Below, in pieces: positions 7,494-14,794 of a stretch of DNA of 20,325 nt (positions within the stretch are counted from its first letter, which is position 1; every line of letters begins with the position of its first letter). The stretch is from a bacterium (lineage in GTDB: Bacteria > Actinomycetota > Acidimicrobiia > Acidimicrobiales > CATQHL01), in assembly GCA_028819945.1 (NCBI GenBank), contig JAPPKQ010000309.1, positions 1 to 20,325 of the forward strand. Reading direction: 5' to 3'. The notes beneath the pieces are model-generated. The model was not told the DNA's origin, did no database searches, and saw nothing but the letters and a program-made list of their open reading frames with translations. The position numbers were made by a program, and so were the translations under genes.

Positions 7494-8551
7494 GGCCGGC
7501 GCTGCTCATGGCCGGCCGGGCAGGCTTTCGTGGACGGCGACACCTTGTGCCGGCACACCGAGCCCGTCAGCGTCGGCGCCCCGCAGTGAACCAGCCGCCT
7601 GGGTTTGGAGCGGCCGGTCCCGCGCGCGGGGTTCTTGCCGGCCGGCGCGGGCTTGCGCTGGACGGGCGGCGGGAGCGGGAGATGCCTGCGAGCCTGCGCG
7701 GCGTACGACCTGATGTCGGGATGGCCGGAGCAGTCGCCGCCGGTCCGGTACCACAGCACCGCCGCGTCGGGGTCGAGCTCGCACATCGCAGCGAGCGCGC
7801 AGAAGCCGGCCACGCAGACGAAATCGCGGTCGGTCATAAGGCCCAGCAGCCGCTGCTCGAGCCTGTCGGTCTCGCCGAGGCTGGCGCCCGCGGCGGCCTG
7901 CTCGCACAGCCACGCCTCGGCCCGGTCGATGAAATGGGGTTCCACGAGGTGCCGGGTCGCCCGCGGCACCCCGACCTTCGTGAGCACCGCCGACAGGCCC
8001 CGCGGCTCGATCCTGGTGCCGGGCCCGTCGGAGCGGTAGGTGGCGCCGATGTCCGCGATCGTCGCTTTGAGCACGCCCGCGCCGATGCGGTCGTCGACCA
8101 GGTCGAAAGGGTTCATCGGGTCGGCCGTGCCCATCGCGTCCATCATCGCCGCGGCCACCGCCAGGTCCCGTTCCAGCCGTGCCCGCCAGCCGCCGTCCCC
8201 GTCGCCCGCCCCGGCGCGGGCGGTATGGCGGCGGGCGCAGCGCTCGTAGCGAGCGACGCAGTCCTGCCAGGTCTCCGGCGGCCACGCCTCCGGCTCGGCG
8301 TCGACCGGCCGGGTGTATACCCACCTTCCCGCGAGGCCGTCCCGCGCTGACACGCGCCATCCCGACCAGCCGCCGTCGCGCACGAACCAGTCGCAGGCGT
8401 CCGCGGCGAGCGGTTCCAGCGTCACCTGGTGGCGCAGCGTCACCGACGCCGCTTCGGCAGGGCCCGTGCCGGCGCATCTGCGGATGACCGTCGTGCGGGC
8501 CGCGGGGTGGCTGTCGGCGACTTCGTAGCACGTGTCCGGCGGGGTTCGCAC
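7490..8551 (-). CDS. Hypothetical protein with C-terminal zinc-finger-like motif
   Basis: The start is GTG 8551 with a GGGGG tract 12 bases upstream; the protein is 353 aa. The open frame continues far upstream, but that part is antiparallel to the PilT-type coding frame and is not believed. The body is soluble, Trp- and Asp-rich in its first third (DACDWFVRDGGWSGWRVS), with cysteines scattered around 240-280. The tail has CGAPTLTGSVCRHKVSPSTK followed by a C and H, giving C..C..C..H. This matches small treble-clef-like motifs common at the ends of actinobacterial accessory proteins and suggests nucleic-acid or protein binding. It is translationally coupled to the one-TM gene and lies 113 bp after the PilT-type gene. 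No function is claimed. Confidence 0.65.
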   Translation of the reverse strand: MRTPPDTCYEVADSHPAARTTVIRRCAGTGPAEAASVTLRHQVTLEPLAADACDWFVRDGGWSGWRVSARDGLAGRWVYTRPVDAEPEAWPPETWQDCVARYERCARRHTARAGAGDGDGGWRARLERDLAVAAAMMDAMGTADPMNPFDLVDDRIGAGVLKATIADIGATYRSDGPGTRIEPRGLSAVLTKVGVPRATRHLVEPHFIDRAEAWLCEQAAAGASLGETDRLEQRLLGLMTDRDFVCVAGFCALAAMCELDPDAAVLWYRTGGDCSGHPDIRSYAAQARRHLPLPPPVQRKPAPAGKNPARGTGRSKPRRLVHCGAPTLTGSVCRHKVSPSTKACPAGHEQRRP

Positions 8552-8581
8552 AGCCGGGATACTACCCCCGCGCGGATGGCA

Positions 8582-8596
8582 GCGCTCCCGGAGCGC
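8582..8596. repeat. 15-bp palindrome, copy 3 of the repeated motif
   Basis: GCGCTCCCGGAGCGC has 7-bp arms and a 1-nt centre. On the minus strand it contains CGCTCCGGGAGCG, the 13-mer found at 3667-3679 and 5966-5978. It sits in the gap downstream of the PilT-type gene. Confidence 0.65.
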
Positions 8597-8664
8597 GACG
8601 GCGCGCGCCGCGGCCCTCCCGGCGCGACGGCCTCTCGCGGTCCGTGCCGTGGATGCGTGGGCTT

Positions 8665-9717
8665 CTAGACCGCGCGGGCTTGGCGCAGCAGCAGGTCGAA
8701 CGTCTCGGGGTCGACGCTCTCGCAGCGTGCTTCGTGGTCGGTCACCAGGCCCTGCAGGCATTTGGACGCCAGAGCGTGGTCGAGACCGGCCTGGAGGTTC
8801 TCCATGTGGGTGCGGAGCCTGCCGATCTCGCCGCCGGGCCTGATCCACTGCCGCATCGAAGAGGAGAACAGCATGACCTCCGCCACGACGTGGCACCCGC
8901 GGGGATCCGCCGCGTCGGGCAGCAGCCTCTGGGAGATCACGCCTCTCAGCACCTGGGACAGCAGCACCTGACCGACCCGGCCAGTGGCAGCCGAGATCCG
9001 TTCGCAGACCCCGGCACCGTCGGGGGCGTGCACGCAGGTGAGCACCAGGTGCCCGGCGGCGGCCAGCGCCAGGCACAGCTCGAAATCGGCGGCGGTCAGG
9101 CACTCGCCGACCAGCACCACGTCCGGGTCGGTGCTCAGAACGGTGCGCAGCGTCGACCCCCGGACACGGGGATCGACATCGCGCTGCGACACCAGCGACA
9201 GCTTCGGCTGGTGCAGGTACTCCACCGGGTGCTCGATCGTGAGGATGCGGGCCTCCCTGGTGGAGTTGACGAGGTCCACCAGCGACGCCAGCGTTGTGGT
9301 GAGGCCCGAGCGCGCCACGCCAGCGGCGATCACCAGACCCGACGATTGCGCCGCCAGCATGCGCACTTCGTCCGGCAGTCCCAGCTGCTCCAGCGGCGGC
9401 GCCGTCTGGGGCATCAGTCTGAAGGAGGCGCTCAGACCGCCGACCCCGTCCCAGCAGGACGCTCTCCACCTCAGCCCGTCGACGCCGGCCACTGTGGAGA
9501 CGGTGTCGAGGGCCGAGGCCCACGAGTCCCTGGAGCATCCGCCGATCCAAGCGGACACGGCTTCCATCTCGCGTGCGCTCGAACGGTTCGCGCCGGTGAG
9601 CGGAGCGAACCGCCCGCCCTGCCTGAGCCAGGGAGGGAGCGATTCGTTCACGTGGACGTCCGAGGCCTGCGGACGCATCGCGGTGGCCTCGGCCAGCGCC
9701 GCGTGGGTGACGGGCAT
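8665..9717 (-). CDS. PilT-family ATPase with degenerate Walker A
   Basis: From ATG 9717 the protein is 350 aa, close to the roughly 345 of PilT. This start has GAGG six bases upstream and places the ASDVHVN motif (18-24) as in PilT; ATG 9762 would add 15 residues. Other motifs: Asp-box region ILTIEHPVEY (158-167), Walker B DPDVVLVGE (197-205), His box GHLVLTCVH (222-230), and RGVISQRLLP (258-267), diagnostic of the PilT/PilU/PilB-GspE superfamily. Walker A reads GVARSGLT (133-140): the invariant lysine is leucine. The usual IEDP of the Asp box is IEHP. PilT hexamers power pilus retraction; this one should bind or hydrolyse ATP poorly, so it may act as a partner subunit as PilU-like proteins do, or be decaying. 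The rest of the fold looks intact and the frame is unbroken. Confidence 0.85.
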   Translation of the reverse strand: MPVTHAALAEATAMRPQASDVHVNESLPPWLRQGGRFAPLTGANRSSAREMEAVSAWIGGCSRDSWASALDTVSTVAGVDGLRWRASCWDGVGGLSASFRLMPQTAPPLEQLGLPDEVRMLAAQSSGLVIAAGVARSGLTTTLASLVDLVNSTREARILTIEHPVEYLHQPKLSLVSQRDVDPRVRGSTLRTVLSTDPDVVLVGECLTAADFELCLALAAAGHLVLTCVHAPDGAGVCERISAATGRVGQVLLSQVLRGVISQRLLPDAADPRGCHVVAEVMLFSSSMRQWIRPGGEIGRLRTHMENLQAGLDHALASKCLQGLVTDHEARCESVDPETFDLLLRQARAV

Positions 9718-9883
9718 GCTGACCTCGGAGTCGGGCGGGATCGGGAGCCCGGTCAGGTTCATCCCGGACCGCGTCCCGCACCCCCGGCCCCGAGGGGAGG
9801 CGCGATCCCGGCTCTGCCGACGGGTCCGCCGGGGCGTCCCCGGCCACCGCTGCGTCCCCGGCGTCCGGGAGCCGGCGGAGGTC

Positions 9884-10306
9884 TCATGTGCGCTGCAACT
9901 GCTCGGGTACGCCGAACGCCGACTCCAGCTCGATGCACATGCTGGTCACGGCACGCTCTTCAGGCCCCTCCTCGGCGGCTTCGGCTATCTGCTCCACGGT
10001 GGGTATGCCGTAAACCACGGGGAACTCGTGCTCGGCCTGGCGTGCCAGCGTCTCCGAGCAGAGCCAGGCCCATACGACCACGTCGCTGCCGGCCTCCCTC
10101 ACCGAACGCGCCGCTGAGAGGTGCGCCGGGCACGACACCACCACCAGCAGCGGGTCGCCGGCGAACACCGCCTGGCCGTACGGCAGGCCCACCTGTTGCT
10201 GCTGCTCGTAGGTCGGCTGCGGAGGACCGGCGCCACCCGCCGAAGGGGCCGCGGGAACGTAGATCGTCCTGGCGTGTTCCGATGCCGCTTCTTCGCTGCC
10301 GCCCAT
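9884..10306 (-). CDS. Hypothetical acidic protein
   Basis: This 140-aa protein starts at ATG 10306. An N-terminal Pro/Gln segment (AGGAGPPQPTYEQQQQ) precedes a soluble alpha/beta-looking domain (LLVVVSCPAHL, DVVVWAWLC, FPVVYGIPTVEQIAEAAEE), and the C terminus is acidic. No transmembrane helix or known motif is recognised. It is divergently transcribed from the prepilin peptidase gene across a 298-bp region holding three copies of a CGGGTACCGT motif, one of them 5 bp from this start. It precedes the PilT-type gene on the same strand, so it may be the first gene of that block. Confidence 0.6.
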   Translation of the reverse strand: MGGSEEAASEHARTIYVPAAPSAGGAGPPQPTYEQQQQVGLPYGQAVFAGDPLLVVVSCPAHLSAARSVREAGSDVVVWAWLCSETLARQAEHEFPVVYGIPTVEQIAEAAEEGPEERAVTSMCIELESAFGVPEQLQRT

Positions 10307-10473
10307 CAGGCGGGTACCGTTCCGCCGCGCTGCGGGCCCGGCAGCCGCCTGGAACCCCCGTCTCGTGCCACGACCAGTATGCTACACCAGAAGTTCGCGC
10401 CGTTCCCGGTCCGGTGACCGTGCCGCATGCCCGGCGGCGGCGCGATCCCGCAGGAGGCGCGGACCGGTGGCGA

Positions 10474-10597
10474 CCGAGACGGTACCCGGCGTGCGCCCGC
10501 CGCGTCGCGGCCTCGCGTGACGGTGCCGGCGGCGGATCATGTCCGGGGGGCGCTTCACCGCGCGTCTCGCCGGGATGCACGCCGGGTACCGTCTCGG
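10474..10597. repeat. 21-bp perfect inverted repeat flanking 82 bp upstream of the prepilin peptidase
   Basis: Arms 10474-10494 and 10577-10597 are perfect reverse complements, centred on GGTACC, with 82 bp between them. The right arm ends 7 bp before ATG 10605. A partial third copy, CGGGTACCGT, lies at 10311-10320 beside the divergent gene's start. It could be a paired operator, a long hairpin in the leader, or an invertible segment. Confidence 0.8.
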
Positions 10598-10604
10598 GTA
10601 GCTG

Positions 10605-11456
10605 ATGTCGGCGGGTTCCTCTCTGGTGTTCCTGGGTGCGGCGCTCGCGGCGGGCACCTTCGGGGGTGCGGCCGTGCTGCGCCGCATAGGCGAGCGCGGC
10701 CCTACGCGCACGGTGATGGGGACCTCTGCGGCCGTCGTTGTGGTTTTCGGGATGCTGGCGGTGCTGCCCCGCCCGCCGGTTCCGCAGGGCGCGATGCTGC
10801 CGCTGCTCGCGATGGCGGCGGCGCTGGGGGCGGGCTGGACCACCGACACCGCCAGCATGCGGCTGCCGCACACCACCGCCAACTCGGCGCTCGCGGCCGT
10901 CCCGGCGGGATCGGTGATCGCCGTGTCGGCCGCGCCGGTGGCGGCGGGCATCGTCTTCAAGCCACCCACCACTCGCACGGTCATCGTCTGGCACGTCTGG
11001 GGACGTGCCGCTCTGGCGGTGTTCACGCTGGCCTCCCTGCGCCATCCCGGGCCGGGCGCTCCAGGCGGCGGGCTGGTGGCTGTGCTGGGGGTCACGCTGG
11101 CGGTGCTCGCGGTGGGGCGGCTCCTGGTGTGGGCGGGTCAGGCAGGCGCCGGCGACCCCGTGTGGGTGGCCGCCTGTGTCATGGCCGCCGCATCCCACGC
11201 GTTGCTGACCGCCGGCGTTCCCGTCCACGGGCCGGGCGCGTGGGCGGTGGCGTGGATGGGAGCGTCGGTGTTCCTGGCTTCCGGCGCCACCGCCGCGCTG
11301 GCGCTGGCCGCGGTCACCGGCGGAGGCCTCGCCATCGCGGGACGCCCCGTGCTCGCGGGGCAGTGGACCGCTCTGGGGCTCATAGGATTCGTCGTCGCCT
11401 GGAAGTTCACGCCTCTAGGGCCGGACTTCGCCGGAGGCTGGGCCGCTCTCGCGTGA
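10605..11456 (+). CDS. Divergent prepilin peptidase (A24/PilD-like)
   Basis: ATG 10605 is preceded by GGGTAG; the protein is 283 aa and polytopic, with about seven or eight hydrophobic segments. Two aspartate motifs identify it. WTTDTASMRLPHTTA (78-92) matches the D..(x)LP..T signature after the first catalytic Asp (D81). GAGDPVWVAA (181-190) matches GxGD with the second catalytic Asp (D184). Family enzymes cut prepilins after a conserved Gly on the cytoplasmic membrane face and often methylate the new N terminus. The N-terminal zinc/methyltransferase region of PilD is absent, as in short TadV/archaeal-type enzymes. The three prepilins here are the obvious substrates. The lysine that often follows GxGD is replaced (GAGDPV), so it is divergent. 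Confidence 0.75.
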   Translation: MSAGSSLVFLGAALAAGTFGGAAVLRRIGERGPTRTVMGTSAAVVVVFGMLAVLPRPPVPQGAMLPLLAMAAALGAGWTTDTASMRLPHTTANSALAAVPAGSVIAVSAAPVAAGIVFKPPTTRTVIVWHVWGRAALAVFTLASLRHPGPGAPGGGLVAVLGVTLAVLAVGRLLVWAGQAGAGDPVWVAACVMAAASHALLTAGVPVHGPGAWAVAWMGASVFLASGATAALALAAVTGGGLAIAGRPVLAGQWTALGLIGFVVAWKFTPLGPDFAGGWAALA

Positions 11457-11569
11457 GCCGCCGGTGGTCCCCGGCCCCGGCGAGGCCGCCGGAACGCCAT
11501 CGCAGCGAGGGCGGGCACGGTCCCGGTGCTCCGGTTCCTGGATGGACCGGGCCCAACGCGTCGTGGGGT

Positions 11570-12385
11570 CTACGCGTCCGGCAAGGAGCGGCGCCATCTG
11601 CCCCCGCTCACATGCGCCGGGAGGGACCTGGACGTGCGCAACCACTTGCCGCCCGGCCCGTGGCCGCCTTTGACGCGGTCGAGCAGGCCGTCGCGTTCCG
11701 CCTGGGCCAGCGCCGCGGCGCGGATGTCGTCGATCCCGTAGCGGGAGGCGAGGAGCCTGGAACGTGAATTGAGCGCTGCGTTGGCGTCGGCCCACGTGAC
11801 CGGATCCGGCAGATGCTTCTCGGCGTTGCGGGCGATGCGCAGCGCAGAACGGCGCACGAACATCGCCTCCGCCCAGTCCCGGTCGGACGCTTCCGCGTGT
11901 ATGGAGGCTGCGGTCTGGGCGAGCTCGTACAGGCCTGTCACGGCCCGGCACCCGTCGACGTCCCACCCGATGCGCAGCTCCGCTGTCATGGTCTCGCCGA
12001 AGTGGTCGCCTTCATCGAGGCAGGTCAGCAGCAGATCGAGCCGGGTGGTGCCGTCGTCGGCCATGTCGCGGCCTGCCACGCAGGGAGCCCATTCCGCTAG
12101 GGGACCGCCCCCGGCCTGCCCGACCCGGCGGTGCGAGAACCTCAAAGGGCTCAGACCGCTCAGACACCGCTCCGCCAGCCGCTGGGACTCCTGAGGCCAG
12201 TCGGACGCGGTGATCACGTCGCCCCAGCCGTTCAGGGACCGTGGAGCGATGTCCGCGGGCAGGCCGGTGACCGGATCGATGGCCACCAGCCGCGCCGGGC
12301 GCAGGTTCATGCTCGCCGTGTCGTCGGCCCAGGTCATGCTCACAGGGCACAGAGCGGTGAGCGGCGGGATAGCAGCAGACGGCAA
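11570..12385 (-). CDS. Hypothetical protein
   Basis: The start is TTG 12385, chosen because CGAGGAG lies about six bases upstream; the protein is 271 aa, and an in-frame ATG lies at 12337. It looks soluble. The first half is acidic with WADDTASMNL and GWGDVITASDWPQE. The middle contains LLLTCLDEGDHFGETMTAELRIGWDVDG. The C-terminal third is helical and basic (RSALRIARNAEKHLPD, RSRLLASRYGIDDIRAAALAQAERDGL, KWLRTSRSLP), perhaps a nucleic-acid-binding end. I recognise no family. It converges on the prepilin peptidase gene with 113 bp between the stops. Confidence 0.6.
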   Translation of the reverse strand: MPSAAIPPLTALCPVSMTWADDTASMNLRPARLVAIDPVTGLPADIAPRSLNGWGDVITASDWPQESQRLAERCLSGLSPLRFSHRRVGQAGGGPLAEWAPCVAGRDMADDGTTRLDLLLTCLDEGDHFGETMTAELRIGWDVDGCRAVTGLYELAQTAASIHAEASDRDWAEAMFVRRSALRIARNAEKHLPDPVTWADANAALNSRSRLLASRYGIDDIRAAALAQAERDGLLDRVKGGHGPGGKWLRTSRSLPAHVSGGRWRRSLPDA

Positions 12386-12688
12386 GGGAATCTCCTCGGA
12401 CGCACCCACGCGCTCTTCAGGGTAAGCGCACGCCCGGGGCCGCGCCAACAGCAGGCGAGGACACGACCGCCCCGGCATCCACGGGAATCACATAGGTGAC
12501 CCGACATCCCGTCCCGGACCGCCGGCCGTGAGCATGCTCCCTGCAAGGGTTCGAGGACTCGGCATGCGCCGCGTGGGGATTCCCGCCGTACGACGCCTCG
12601 AAGACACGGAGCCGCGCGCTCACGGCCCGCGCGGTCATGAGAGCACGCAACCATGCGACCCGGCATCCATGGCCGCCGGTCCGGGCCG
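12386..12688. other. Intergenic stretch, nothing recognised
   Basis: About 300 bp lie between the recombinase-like gene's stop and the TTG start of the next minus-strand gene. Short open frames exist on both strands, but none has a good ribosome site or family-like composition. No tRNA, T-tract terminator or repeat array is seen. Confidence 0.4.
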
Positions 12689-13582
12689 TCAGCTTCTGCG
12701 TTCCCTGCTGAGCATCCCCGACAGGGTGCCGGCGCTCCACTGCCGGCCGGTTCGTGTGGGCAGGCCGTCGTCGTTGAGGCCGCGGGCGATCTGCGCCAGG
12801 GTCCGGCCCTGGGCCCGTTCGGATTTAGCGCGTTCCATCAGACCCATCCCTTCGGGCCATCTCACCATCGCCTCCACCGCCTTCTTGGTCCACTCCCGGA
12901 CGTCCCTGTTCCTGCGCCCGCCGGGCAGGGGCACACCGTCGTCGTTGAAGCCTGCGGCGATCTCGGCGCTCGAGCGTCCCTCGGCGTGCTCGGCCAGAGC
13001 CCTCTTCCACGAGTCCAGGTAGGAGAGCCCCCCGTCCGGCTCGTCCACGGGGCTCCCGGCCGCGCCGGCATCCGTGGGTTTCCGGGACGGCTCTCCGGCG
13101 CCGGCGGGCGGCGGCACCTCGAACCCACCGGCGCCGGCGGTGTCACGGCCCAGCTGCGCCAGCCCGCACAGCATCCTCACTGCGAACCTCCCCTCCGGGG
13201 TGGAGGTGTCGACGTCGGCGCCGGGCACCAGCAGCCGCCAGCCGTCGCTGCGGGCGCAGTCCGCCAGGAGCATCACGATCCCGGCTGAGCATGCGATCCT
13301 GTCGATTCCCGACACGGACAGCGCCGCGGCCCCGCCCGATGACAGCGTCATCAGCGCCGGGCGCATCCCGGGCCTGGCGAAGGGCTGCACGCTGCCCGGA
13401 ACCCCGTCGTCGACGACCTCCTCTATCTGATCGAAGCCGTTGAGCCTCGCGTGCGCCGCCGCGGCGGCCAGCTGCAGCTCCGCCGGCGGGGCCGAACCGC
13501 CCGGCCCGGCCCGGGCGTAAGCGAACGCCTTGCGGCTCCGGGCGCCGCCGCCCGGAACGCCGGAGCGGCCGCGCGATGCCAT
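12689..13582 (-). CDS. Serine-recombinase-like protein lacking the catalytic serine
   Basis: This is 297 aa from ATG 13582. The N-terminal resolvase-like domain has AFAYARAG (19-26), GMRPALMTL (72-80), SGIDRIACSAG (91-101) and DTSTPEGRFAVRML (125-138), in the order seen in large serine recombinases. The catalytic serine of the YxRxS motif is Gly26, and the second arginine of the DRxxR motif is Cys98, so strand cleavage by the usual mechanism looks impossible. The C-terminal part has two similar DNA-binding-type units, about 195-240 (EGRSSAEIAAGFNDDGVPLP) and 250-291 (QGRTLAQIARGLNDDGLPTR, then TGRQWSAGTLSGML), like the recombinase domain segment 'LN..G.pt..G..W....v..il'. It may be a DNA-binding regulator or architectural protein, or a decaying enzyme. 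It sits just downstream of the minor-pilin pair on the same strand. Confidence 0.75.
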   Translation of the reverse strand: MASRGRSGVPGGGARSRKAFAYARAGPGGSAPPAELQLAAAAAHARLNGFDQIEEVVDDGVPGSVQPFARPGMRPALMTLSSGGAAALSVSGIDRIACSAGIVMLLADCARSDGWRLLVPGADVDTSTPEGRFAVRMLCGLAQLGRDTAGAGGFEVPPPAGAGEPSRKPTDAGAAGSPVDEPDGGLSYLDSWKRALAEHAEGRSSAEIAAGFNDDGVPLPGGRRNRDVREWTKKAVEAMVRWPEGMGLMERAKSERAQGRTLAQIARGLNDDGLPTRTGRQWSAGTLSGMLSRERRS

Positions 13583-13588
13583 AGAGCA

Positions 13589-13594
13589 AGACTA
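13589..13594 (-). promoter_or_regulatory. Putative -10 box of a leaderless transcript
   Basis: On the minus strand TAGTCT (TAnnnT type) ends six bases before ATG 13582, so transcription would start at or next to the A of the start codon. No Shine-Dalgarno is present. This is the spacing expected of leaderless actinobacterial genes. No -35 is recognisable. Confidence 0.45.
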
Positions 13595-13696
13595 CACGAT
13601 GCGCCACACCCCCGGCGTGTCGCGCATCCTCCGGACGCCCGAGACCAGCGGCGTGCGCATCCCCGGCGCGCCCTCCGGGGGAAGCGGCCGCGCCGC

Positions 13697-14794
13697 TCAC
13701 GATCTGCGGCCCGGTGAGACCGTGACCGTCTTCATGGTGCATGTCTGCCCGTAGGGCCTGTCCGTGGTCGGCAGTCTCTCTTGGGGGGTTCTGAGCTGGA
13801 GTTCGGCATCGGACATGGACACGCACAGATCGACGATCACCGCTGCGACACCCTGGCTCTCCCTGAGACCCGTGGCGGCGTCGGTGGCGTCGAACTCACC
13901 GGGGGCGCAGTCCCGCTCCTGAAGCTGCGGCAGGGCCACGGCGCCGGTGTCCAGCGCCGACTCGGGGTCGGGGTCGGGACCCTCCACGCACCGCCACACG
14001 TCGTGGATGCCGGGATCGTTCGTGGAATGGAAGGAACTGCCTATGCTCTCGACGCGGCCGGTCACGATCGACACGCGGTACGGGTCCGGGTTCCAGAGCG
14101 CCTTTTTCGGGACGAACATGTCGGCGGTGCCGGCGGGATCGACCGGACGGTGGGCCGCCACCATCAGGTCGCCCCCGATGACGCCCTGGCGGACCGCGGG
14201 CGTGGCGGAGCGATGGTACCAGCACTCCAGATCCCTGGGATCATCGAGGGATGCGGTGCCGTCCGCGTCGAGCGCGGCGGCCAGAGAGTCCGGCTCGACC
14301 ATCCAGCATACCACTGTGGAGTTCCCGGAGTAGTCGGTCCAGTCCGGGGCTGGGAGAGGCACCGGGAACGGCGCCTGCGCTGCCGTGAGGCACTCCGAGC
14401 GCGTGGCTTCATCGCCCCCCAGGTCGTCGGGGGTCGGGTTGGCGCACTGTTCCGATGCCAGCATCCGCTCGGCGGACCTGGCCAGCTCGCGCGCCGCGAT
14501 CCGCTCGGGTCGCTCGGCTTCGCTCCGAGGGGAGAACACCCCGATCGCCAGCAGCACCAGCAGCGTCATCGAGGTCATGACGATCCCGGTGATGGTCAGG
14601 TCGACCACTACCTCCATGACGGTCAGGCCGCAGTCGGGAGCCCGGCCCGCGGCCCGGTCCGGTCGTGTGCTGCGGCCCCGGGCATGCGGCGGACACCGCG
14701 CAGCGCGAGCGGGGCGCCGGCCCGGCACGGACCCTGTCACGGGCCTTCCGGTCCCGTCCGGCCGGGTGTGCGTGCCCGCTGACCACCGGTGCAT
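13697..14794 (-). CDS. PilW-like minor prepilin
   Basis: This 365-aa protein starts at ATG 14794, which shares its A with the upstream stop (TGATG), so it is coupled to the PilV-like gene. The prepilin signature lies at CG|LTVMEVVVDLTITGIVMTS: Gly at -1 and Glu at +5, then a hydrophobic helix of about 25 residues ending in LLAIGVF. The leader is unusually long (56 aa) and arginine-rich. The body is secreted-type, with scattered cysteines (SEQCANP, VVCWMV, LECWYH, DVWRC, DLCVS, QTCTM) likely to form disulfides outside the membrane. PilW/PilJ-type minor pilins form tip complexes that prime assembly (family knowledge). Tip function here is inferred from pairing with a PilV-like partner. Confidence 0.75.
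   Translation of the reverse strand: MHRWSAGTHTRPDGTGRPVTGSVPGRRPARAARCPPHARGRSTRPDRAAGRAPDCGLTVMEVVVDLTITGIVMTSMTLLVLLAIGVFSPRSEAERPERIAARELARSAERMLASEQCANPTPDDLGGDEATRSECLTAAQAPFPVPLPAPDWTDYSGNSTVVCWMVEPDSLAAALDADGTASLDDPRDLECWYHRSATPAVRQGVIGGDLMVAAHRPVDPAGTADMFVPKKALWNPDPYRVSIVTGRVESIGSSFHSTNDPGIHDVWRCVEGPDPDPESALDTGAVALPQLQERDCAPGEFDATDAATGLRESQGVAAVIVDLCVSMSDAELQLRTPQERLPTTDRPYGQTCTMKTVTVSPGRRS

Noticed and set aside
8552..9847. N-terminal extension of the zinc-finger-ended protein frame to 785 aa
   Set aside because: The extension is a shifted frame of the PilT-type gene. GTG 8551 with a G-rich ribosome site gives a normal start.
8644..10605. 653-codon plus-strand open frame
   Set aside because: It lies opposite the PilT-type gene, which has clear family motifs. 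Its own composition is arginine/proline-rich without domains; long antisense frames are expected at this GC.
10427..11767. 446-codon plus-strand open frame, and minus-strand frames at 9960-11228 and 10382-11095
   Set aside because: They overlap the prepilin peptidase frame, which has polytopic hydrophobicity and both aspartate motifs. These frames show low-complexity Arg/Gly/Ala sequence.
12528..12570. tRNA-like GGTTCGA
   Set aside because: No T-arm stem, acceptor stem or anticodon arm can be built around it.
12340..12740. Minus-strand frames of about 107 codons between the recombinase-like and hypothetical genes
   Set aside because: No ribosome site, overlap with neighbours and no protein-like pattern.
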